DNA from: B8-G4 sp033720735
GTDB taxonomy: Bacteria; Bacteroidota; Bacteroidia; Chitinophagales; Saprospiraceae
Length of the DNA: 6,599 nt
NCBI GenBank assembly: GCA_033720735.1
Contig: JAWWBX010000248.1
Coordinates: 1 to 6,599, forward strand
Direction of reading: 5' to 3'
Made by a program: the position numbers and the translations under genes. Position 1 is the stretch's first letter, and the number at the start of each line of letters is the position of its first letter. Shown here piece by piece: positions 1 to 5,020 of the stretch. The notes under the pieces were generated by a model. The model did not search any database. It had not been told where the DNA came from and was given only the letters and a program-made list of their open reading frames with translations.

Positions 1-925
1 AATGGAAGACCACTTTCCCTCCCTCGCTGGCAATGCGGTTCCATAGCCCAAGGACAGGGACATAGTCGCGCGGCATGCCGTCGATGAAATCCCGGAGGTC
101 GTCACCGGCCAACACGATCTGCCAGTGTGGCTCCTGCTTTTGCCAGCGATGGAAGATGGTTTCGGAGACAGAGTACACTTTCGACGTGAACTGCGCACTC
201 ATGGCCAGGGCCTCGCCATCCGCCCCCGACGTGATGCTCCAAGCCTCCCAGGCCATCGCTTCCTCGTCCGTCACCACGCTCAGCCCACTGCGGATCGGAT
301 TGATGCCCAGGTCGTTCAACACGCTGAACATCTCCCTGGCCGTCGCGAGAAAGTCCTCGCTGCTGTGCATGGCGAGGGCTTTGGATCGCACTTTCTCCAA
401 CGCTGCCTCGATCTCCAGTGCGCGGGATTTATTCTGAAGTTCCCGGGTGCGCTCGTCCACCGCGGCCTGGAGTTTCTTGTTCTCGGCCAGGATCTGGTCA
501 AACGCAAAGGCCTCTCCCTCCTGAGTCCTCGAATCGGGATACGAGCCATGCTGATGTACGATCTTCCACTCCCCGTCAATCTGCGCCAGCAGGGAGGACA
601 CCCTGAACTTGGCATAGTACTGCCATCCTTCCGCAGTCCTGAGGTAGACATCACCGAATTCATGGACCATCACGTGCGGATCCACCGGATAGATCTTCGC
701 CTGCCGGTTGCGGATCTCGGCCTGGCCCAACTGTGCATGCATGCGTTCCGTATACTCCCTGATCTCCTCCCTGCTCTCCCAGATCTCCTCCTGCGTGGTC
801 CCGATGTTCTTATAGTCAACAGCGAGACAGGCAGCCCATTTGTCCAGATCTCCATCGAAGTAAGCATTCCAGGAATCCTGTACCACCTTGCTGATCTCCT
901 CTTCCTGTTGTCGGGTCAGTTTCAT
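1..925 (-). CDS. NTF2/SnoaL-like + coiled coil + GAF-like signalling protein (3' end beyond window)
   Basis: This reading frame is open from its ATG to the left edge (308 codons), so the C-terminus is missing. Residues about 8-130 look like a SnoaL/DUF4440-type NTF2 fold: an N-terminal helix with DSWNAYFDGDLDKWAA, then paired strands ending in DGEWKIVHQHGSYPD. Such domains bind small ligands or act as sensor and dimer modules. Residues about 137-183 are charged and heptad-like (LAENKKLQAAVDERTRELQ), a likely coiled coil. From about 174 it enters ALEKVRSKALAMHSSEDF followed by a GAF-like region (about 185-308), a combination I know from Bacteroidota sensor kinases and cyclases. There is no signal peptide or membrane segment, so it is cytosolic. 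The start lies inside the kinase stop (ATGA, 925-922) and has no Shine-Dalgarno sequence, so translational coupling is likely. The output domain could be a histidine kinase, a cyclase or DNA-binding; it cannot be seen here. The frame is firm and the domain calls are moderately sure. Confidence 0.82.
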   Translation of the reverse strand, partial: MKLTRQQEEEISKVVQDSWNAYFDGDLDKWAACLAVDYKNIGTTQEEIWESREEIREYTERMHAQLGQAEIRNRQAKIYPVDPHVMVHEFGDVYLRTAEGWQYYAKFRVSSLLAQIDGEWKIVHQHGSYPDSRTQEGEAFAFDQILAENKKLQAAVDERTRELQNKSRALEIEAALEKVRSKALAMHSSEDFLATAREMFSVLNDLGINPIRSGLSVVTDEEAMAWEAWSITSGADGEALAMSAQFTSKVYSVSETIFHRWQKQEPHWQIVLAGDDLRDFIDGMPRDYVPVLGLWNRIASEGGKVVFH

Positions 926-1968
926 TTGTCGGTGAATGGAAGAGTCATGGTGAATGTGGTGCCCTCACCTGCCTTCGTTTGCACGGTGAGCTGACCGCCG
1001 TGTCCTTTGGTCACAATGTCATACGCCAGGCTCAAGCCCAGCCCGGTCCCGGCCCCGGTAGGCTTGGTGGTAAAAAATGGCTGAAAGATCTTGTTGAGCA
1101 CGTCGGCGGGGATCCCGTTGCCGTTATCCTCGACGGTGATGACGACCTGGTCCCGATCCAGCCGGCTGGTGATCCGGACTGTTGGTGTGAAATCGTCATC
1201 TGACGCTTGTTTCTTTTCGGCCACTGCATAAAACGCGTTGTTGATCAGATTCAGCAACACCCGGCCGATTTCCTGGGGTACCACCTGGATCAACGGCAGA
1301 TCAGGTGCCAGATCGGTGACAAAGTCCGAATTGAAGGACTTGTCCTTGGCGCGCAGGCCATGGTATGCGAGGCGCAGGTATTCATCTGCCAGGGCATTCA
1401 GATCGGTCGGTTCCTTTTCACCCGTGCCGCCACGACTGTGCTGCAACATACCCCGGACAATCTGGTCTGCCCGCCTTCCATGATGTGTGATCTTCTCGAG
1501 GTTGTCAATGACATCCTGTGCGATCTCCAGCGCCTCGTCGTATTGCCCTTGCTGCAACTCGTTGCGCATTTCTCCGAGGAGCTCCTGACTCACTTCGGAA
1601 AAGTTGTTGACGAAATTCAGCGGGTTCTTGATCTCATGGGCAATGCCGGCTGTGAGCTCTCCGAGCGAGGCCATTTTCTCTGAGTGGATGAGTTGGGCCT
1701 GGGTGGCTTTCAGTTCATCCAATGAGCGCTGCAAAGCTGCATTGGCCTCCTCCACCGCCGCCCGCTTTTGCTCGAGTTCCTGGATGGTTTCTTCCAGGAG
1801 AATGGCAGTGGTGCGCTTGACTTTCTCGGTACGGTCCAGCTTGAAGGCGGTGATCGTCAGCTCATTGTCGACCGATTTGACTGCTTTGGCAATCACGTGC
1901 TTCTCCTCATCGCTGAGGGCGGGCGATTGTTGAATGTGATCCAATATTACCTGCAGGTCGGGATGCAT
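922..1968 (-). CDS. soluble HisKA/HATPase_c sensor histidine kinase
   Basis: A 348-residue cytosolic histidine kinase that should autophosphorylate on His111 and pass the phosphate to a response regulator not seen here. The core is complete: the H-box SLGELTAGIAHEIKNPLNFV (101-120, His111); the N-box around LLNLINNAFYAV (238-249, Asn240/243/244); G1 VEDNGNGIP (279-287); F-box IFQPFFTTKP (294-303); G2 GTGLGLSLAYDI (307-318). Glu112 and Asn115 form the ExxN motif linked in HisKA proteins to phosphatase activity, so it may be bifunctional. Residues 1-90 contain no recognisable PAS, GAF, HAMP or membrane segment. They hold a helical segment (LSDEEKHVIAKAVKSVDNEL) and a long probable coiled coil (about 50-95) leading into the H-box. 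Input therefore probably comes from a partner, most plausibly the FIST proteins encoded just upstream. The gene starts 9 bases after the FIST stop, with no strong Shine-Dalgarno sequence, and its TGA overlaps the next ATG. The specific signal and regulator are unknown. Confidence 0.95.
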   Translation of the reverse strand: MHPDLQVILDHIQQSPALSDEEKHVIAKAVKSVDNELTITAFKLDRTEKVKRTTAILLEETIQELEQKRAAVEEANAALQRSLDELKATQAQLIHSEKMASLGELTAGIAHEIKNPLNFVNNFSEVSQELLGEMRNELQQGQYDEALEIAQDVIDNLEKITHHGRRADQIVRGMLQHSRGGTGEKEPTDLNALADEYLRLAYHGLRAKDKSFNSDFVTDLAPDLPLIQVVPQEIGRVLLNLINNAFYAVAEKKQASDDDFTPTVRITSRLDRDQVVITVEDNGNGIPADVLNKIFQPFFTTKPTGAGTGLGLSLAYDIVTKGHGGQLTVQTKAGEGTTFTMTLPFTDK

Positions 1969-1977
1969 TCGGGTGTG

Positions 1978-3123
1978 TTAACTCTTTGCTTTCAAGCCGA
2001 CCCAGCAACAGGTCAGGTTGTGATGCTCATGATTGCCGTTCACCGTTTTCCCAAACTCGCCATACGAGAAAAAACCGGCCATTGGAGCCTGATATTGAGC
2101 ACGTACGCCTTCAATTTCCTTTCCCACGAGGGGTCCCAGCGAGATCAGGCGCCCTGCACATTCAAACATCAGCAGGGCATCTGCCTCGGGCAGATCATGG
2201 GCCCTGACATCATTGCACTCCTCAATCACCCTGTCGATCACGTCAAATTCCGCAGGAACGGAGAACCTGATCTGGTCGCCTTCCACAATTCTGCCACTGA
2301 CCATGACTGAACGGTCGTCCCACTTAAAATACACGACCGGGCGCATCACGGGATCACGGTTGCCTCGCTGGAGTTGCAGGGGATAATCCGATCCGAACTC
2401 GGCCAGAACCGGGTCGATCGCTTCCTTTTGTTCCCATTTGATCCCCATGTACTTGACGATCGTGTCAAGAGCAGGTTGATGGTCCAGGGTATGGATCCAC
2501 TGTCCCTCCGACCTGGTGATCGTCTTCATCGTTCCCTGGGGTTGCCAGCCGCAGGTTGCCCGCCCTTTGAGGATCATCTTGTCAGCATTCACAGACAGCA
2601 GCAGGATGGCCTGACTGCCCGATTGCTCATTTGTAAAGACGTATTGCTTTTCCATGGTCCAGTCGTCGCCGGCCATGCCGCCAAAGATGGTGGTGTGCTC
2701 CCCTGCCGCTTCTTCGATCCCGCGCACGATCGCCTCAGGTACAAGATTCAGCCCGCTCCCGGATACGATAAACGACGGTCGTTCGAATGCATCCCTGGCT
2801 TCCATTGCCAACTGGCGCGCATCCTCTCTGACATCTGTCTCCGAGGTCATCCTGAAGCCCACCCGGAAGTCATTCCGATCCATATCGACCAGCAATACGG
2901 CAATCGAATTTTCCTGGATATCTCCATTGATGAATTCACCGGCGGTGGTAGCACCGAAGACGGTAATTCCCCGCCGCGTAAACATTTCCGATATCTCCTC
3001 CCTGTTCACCTTGACAGACTGGAACACAAAAGCGAGAGTAGGGACAAAATCACTGGCAATACAATGCTCAAGCTGTGTGCGGATCTCTTGCGGCGATGTG
3101 CCTTGCATGGATTTTGCGTTCAT
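1978..3123 (-). CDS. FIST-domain sensor protein (second intact tandem copy)
   Basis: A 381-residue soluble protein made of FIST_N (about 25-220) and FIST_C (about 220-365) with no attached output domain. FIST (Borziak and Zhulin) was proposed as a sensory domain binding small ligands such as amino acids. Visible family-type motifs are GATTAGEF (57-64), FGGMAGDD (147-154), GWQP (192-195), FECAGR (320-325), FFSYGEFG (351-358) and TCCW (371-374). The frame stays open upstream to an ATG at 3258, but the start at 3123 is chosen for two reasons. MNAKSMQG aligns with MRAKSIQG of the neighbouring paralogue, and an AAGGAG ribosome site sits at 3133-3128. One base separates it from the preceding FIST stop, and the kinase follows after 9 bases, so all three should be made together. 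Unlike its sister it has no CxxC at residues 58-61 (GATTAGEF instead of GCTSCGEF). The family is certain; ligand and partner are inferred. Confidence 0.93.
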   Translation of the reverse strand: MNAKSMQGTSPQEIRTQLEHCIASDFVPTLAFVFQSVKVNREEISEMFTRRGITVFGATTAGEFINGDIQENSIAVLLVDMDRNDFRVGFRMTSETDVREDARQLAMEARDAFERPSFIVSGSGLNLVPEAIVRGIEEAAGEHTTIFGGMAGDDWTMEKQYVFTNEQSGSQAILLLSVNADKMILKGRATCGWQPQGTMKTITRSEGQWIHTLDHQPALDTIVKYMGIKWEQKEAIDPVLAEFGSDYPLQLQRGNRDPVMRPVVYFKWDDRSVMVSGRIVEGDQIRFSVPAEFDVIDRVIEECNDVRAHDLPEADALLMFECAGRLISLGPLVGKEIEGVRAQYQAPMAGFFSYGEFGKTVNGNHEHHNLTCCWVGLKAKS

Positions 3124-3124
3124 G

Positions 3125-4279
3125 TTACTCCTTCTCTTTAAGTGCCACCCAGCAACACGTCGTAGAATGGAATTCCTGTCGCCCGTGCGCAGACCCGAAT
3201 TCTCCGTAGGTAAAGAAACCGGCCATCGGCGCACCCCATGTTTCGGCCAGTCCCTCATTTTCAGTATTCGTCATCGGGCCAAGTGCGTTCAGGCGGCCTG
3301 CACAGGAGAAGATGAGCAGCGCCTCGGCCTCCAAATTTCGGGCTTCCCGGAGCTCTTTGGCTTGCTGGATCACATTGTCCACAATATCAAAGTCCGGTGG
3401 CATGGAAAACCGAAACCGGGTACCCTCGGGCACGGGAAAATCCAGTCTCAATCCCCTGCGCTCCTGGTCAGCCATGATCGGTGTACGTAAAGCCGGATCA
3501 CCCACGCCCTCCACCTGCAGGGGGTAGTAGATCCCGATATCCTTAAAGATCTCATAGGCGTCTTTCCCGTCGACCGGCTGCTTCCCCAGATACTTCAGGT
3601 ACATATCCAAAGCAGGCTGACCGTCGATGCTGTACAGCCAGTCATCCTGGCTCGATGTCACGGTCCGTTCAATCCCTACCGGGCTCCAACCGGAAAGGGC
3701 CATCCCGTGCAGAGCGACCTTGTTCTCATCAAGGACCAGAGCGACGATGCCCGTGTCGGAAGACGCGCCCTCTGTAAACACATACGTACCTGTAAAGGTG
3801 ACGTCGTCACCCGCCATGCCACCGTAAATACTGGTGTCCGGACCGAGGATGCGTTCCAGGGCCTGCATGATGGATGGTCCATTGAGATACCGTCCGTCAC
3901 GGGTAAAACTCGTGGTGCACAGGATCAGGGCAGGTCGCTCGAACCGCTTTTTTGCGGCAATGGCAAGCCTGGCCGCACCGGATTCCGGATCTTGGATGTC
4001 GAGCTCTTCGAACAAAATGGCATAACTGTCGCGATCAAGGTCCAGAAGCAGGATAGCTGCCCCCTCATGGGTCTGCTCATGATCGGTGAATTCCCCACAC
4101 GACGTACAACCCAGCACATCGATCTCGGCCTTCCGCAGGGTCTGGCAAATCGCGTCTCGGTCCTGACTGATCGAAAGAAAAGCGATGGCCAGGGTTGGCC
4201 TGAAGCCATCGGCTTTTGCCTCATGCAGTGCTTTCTGTATGGCATCAGTCGTGCTTCCTTGTATGGATTTTGCCCTCAT
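3125..4279 (-). CDS. FIST-domain sensor protein (first intact tandem copy)
   Basis: A 384-residue soluble stand-alone FIST protein (FIST_N about 25-225, FIST_C about 225-370), without signal peptide, membrane helix or output domain. Motifs shared with the downstream copy are GGMAGDD (153-159), GWSP (197-200), SCAGR (325-329), FFTYGEFG (355-362) and TTCCW (373-377). It begins MRAKSIQG, and the same A-K-S opening in two neighbours supports this ATG. Its start lies 4 bases after the out-of-frame stop of a FIST remnant, and its last codons (K-E-K-E) double as the ribosome site of the next gene. A distinctive feature is GCTSCGEF (57-64), placing Cys58 and Cys61 in a CxxC arrangement absent from the sister copy; with Cys326 and the Cys375-Cys376 pair this makes it the more cysteine-rich of the two. 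Known for the family: proposed small-molecule sensing. Inferred: that it signals to the kinase two genes downstream. The two copies are clearly homologous but well diverged, so the duplication is not recent. Confidence 0.93.
   Translation of the reverse strand: MRAKSIQGSTTDAIQKALHEAKADGFRPTLAIAFLSISQDRDAICQTLRKAEIDVLGCTSCGEFTDHEQTHEGAAILLLDLDRDSYAILFEELDIQDPESGAARLAIAAKKRFERPALILCTTSFTRDGRYLNGPSIMQALERILGPDTSIYGGMAGDDVTFTGTYVFTEGASSDTGIVALVLDENKVALHGMALSGWSPVGIERTVTSSQDDWLYSIDGQPALDMYLKYLGKQPVDGKDAYEIFKDIGIYYPLQVEGVGDPALRTPIMADQERRGLRLDFPVPEGTRFRFSMPPDFDIVDNVIQQAKELREARNLEAEALLIFSCAGRLNALGPMTNTENEGLAETWGAPMAGFFTYGEFGSAHGRQEFHSTTCCWVALKEKE
3128..3133 (-). promoter_or_regulatory. Shine-Dalgarno site of the second FIST gene
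   Basis: AAGGAG (within GAGAAGGAG, 3136-3128) lies inside the last codons of the first FIST gene and 4 bases before the ATG at 3123, spanning the TAA stop. It is the strongest ribosome site in the window. It decides the start at 3123 over the in-frame ATG at 3258 and supports coupled translation of the two FIST proteins. Confidence 0.75.
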
Positions 4280-4283
4280 CTGT

Positions 4284-4570
4284 TCATGCCCTGTTTTCTT
4301 TCAACCCCAGCCAGCAGCAGGTGAAGTTGTGAAATTCGTTATTGCCGCCAGCGGAACGACCAAACTCTCCGTAGCAGAAAAATCCGACGAGTGGTGCCTC
4401 GAATGCCACGTGATACCTTGACGATCAAAGATCTGGCTGATGGCACGTGCACCATGCCTGATCGACATGAACACCATGCCAAGTGTGGGTACAAAGCCGT
4501 CGGCGATCGCCTCTTGCAACGCCACAGTGACCTCTTCAGGAGATTGTGCTGTAATGGATTTTGCTCTCAT
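4284..4570 (-). pseudogene. internally deleted FIST gene (third paralogue, N- and C-terminal ends only)
   Basis: From ATG 4570 the frame reads MRAKSITAQSPEEVTVALQE, continuing through GFVPTLGMVF to ISQIFDRQGIT, and aligns with residues 1-54 of both intact FIST proteins (about 24-25 of 54 identical to each, counted by eye). Near 4406-4414 homology stops. In a different frame it resumes with EAPLVGFFCYGEFG and then NNEFHNFTCCWLGL, matching the last 38 or so residues of a FIST protein and ending at TGA 4286-4284. About 290 codons of FIST_N and FIST_C are missing, and the deletion also shifts the frame. The translated product from 4570 would be 89 residues, ending at 4303-4301 with a meaningless tail. 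An in-frame ATG at 4612 exists, but the start at 4570 matches the paralogues. It sits at the 5' end of the operon, 4 bases before the next FIST start. It cannot form a FIST fold; the ORF may survive as a leader. An assembly error between tandem paralogues is the main alternative. Confidence 0.88.
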
Positions 4571-4793
4571 TGACAGGGTGTACTTCTGCAGCGTTGCGCG
4601 GGGGCGTGTCAAGCCTCCCTGATGTTTCTACAGTGTTGGCCTAAATTAACATCTTCGGCGCACTTCTCGATCCACGGTCCAGCACCAAATTCCCATCCTC
4701 AAAGTCGTTCAGGGTCACGGTGCTATTCCTTTGAGCCCGTCAGAATTCATCCGCTTCAACCGACTTGAGAAGCCCACAGGGCTGGATACATTT

Positions 4794-4812
4794 CGAATTT
4801 CGTCGAAATTCG
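4794..4812. repeat. 9+9 bp inverted repeat, candidate operator
   Basis: CGAATTTCG-T-CGAAATTCG: two perfectly complementary 9-base arms around one central base. The flanking bases (4793 T, 4813 T) do not extend it. The core TTTCGAA/TTCGAAA recurs in the palindrome at 4882-4901. No T-run follows and there is no usable loop, so an operator for a dimeric regulator is more likely than a terminator. Which gene it serves is unknown; its centre lies about 218 bases before the ATG at 5021 and about 233 bases before the remnant ATG at 4570. Confidence 0.6.
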
Positions 4813-4881
4813 TTGAGCAGATGCTTACTATTTTGTTATCAATGGATTAGAATGCTTTATACAAAGCTTTACTTGAATGAT

Positions 4882-4901
4882 ATTTCGAAGATCTTCGAAA
4901 T
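4882..4901. repeat. 20 bp perfect palindrome, candidate operator
   Basis: ATTTCGAAGATCTTCGAAAT is identical to its own reverse complement over all 20 bases, and the next pair outward (T/G) breaks it. A perfect palindrome of this length in AT-rich intergenic DNA is a classic form for a site bound by a symmetric dimer. It shares ATTTCGAA half-sites with the repeat 88 bases to the left, and ATTTCGA occurs once more at 4935-4941. It is not followed by a T-run. It lies about 120-140 bases before the secreted-protein start, consistent with control of that gene, although its true target is unproven. Confidence 0.65.
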
Positions 4902-5020
4902 GTCCTGGCACGACTGACAAGCGACATATCTCACATTTCGATATGAACGCCTGGCCAGCCGCATACGATCAGCCTTCTTTGTGCTTATCTTCGACATTGC
5001 TTACACCAGGCTGATACATT

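Larger units (their letters stand above)
4571..5020. other. divergent intergenic region, likely promoter zone for both directions
   Basis: This 450-base stretch separates the leftward signalling operon from the rightward secreted-protein gene. No credible gene is present: frames are short and have no recognisable product. The part around 4790-4900 is much more AT-rich than the flanking genes, as expected for a promoter region, and contains a 9+9 inverted repeat, a 20 bp palindrome and a further half-site. Promoter boxes are not clear. For the leftward operon, TAATTTAG (4648-4641, minus strand) is one mismatch from the Bacteroidota -7 box TAnnTTTG, but I see no matching upstream TTG. No rho-independent terminator (stem plus T-run) was found. 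Confidence 0.6.

Noticed and set aside
125..994. 289-codon open frame on the plus strand opposite the NTF2/GAF gene and the kinase end
   Set aside because: It crosses two real minus-strand genes, shows no recognisable domain and has the arginine/proline/leucine-rich look of an antisense shadow in GC-rich coding DNA.
3124..3258. Upstream in-frame start adding 45 residues to the second FIST protein
   Set aside because: The extension lies inside the coding end of the first FIST gene, has no homology to the paralogues, and a good ribosome site directly precedes the ATG at 3123.
2374..3490. Two long overlapping plus-strand frames (255 and 278 codons) opposite the FIST genes
   Set aside because: They overlap each other and the well-supported FIST genes, and their translations have no family motifs.
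4607..4612. TTGACA on the minus strand as a -35 box for the FIST operon
   Set aside because: No -10-like sequence lies at the right distance (GCAGAA there), and Bacteroidota housekeeping promoters use a different consensus.
4771..4783. AGCCC-ACA-GGGCT stem as a terminator
   Set aside because: The stem is only 5 bp and no T-run follows on either strand.
4833..4861. TTGTTA with 17-base spacing to TTTATA as a plus-strand promoter
   Set aside because: The -10 match is poor and no TAnnTTTG box is present, so the call would be guesswork.
4794..4901. Palindromes as ends of a mobile element
   Set aside because: No transposase, target duplication or cargo is present between or beside them; shared core sequence in a divergent promoter region fits operators better.
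4943..5014. 23-codon ORF just before the secreted-protein gene, possible leader peptide
   Set aside because: It has no ribosome site, no codon runs suggestive of attenuation and no alternative hairpins; chance is the simplest explanation.
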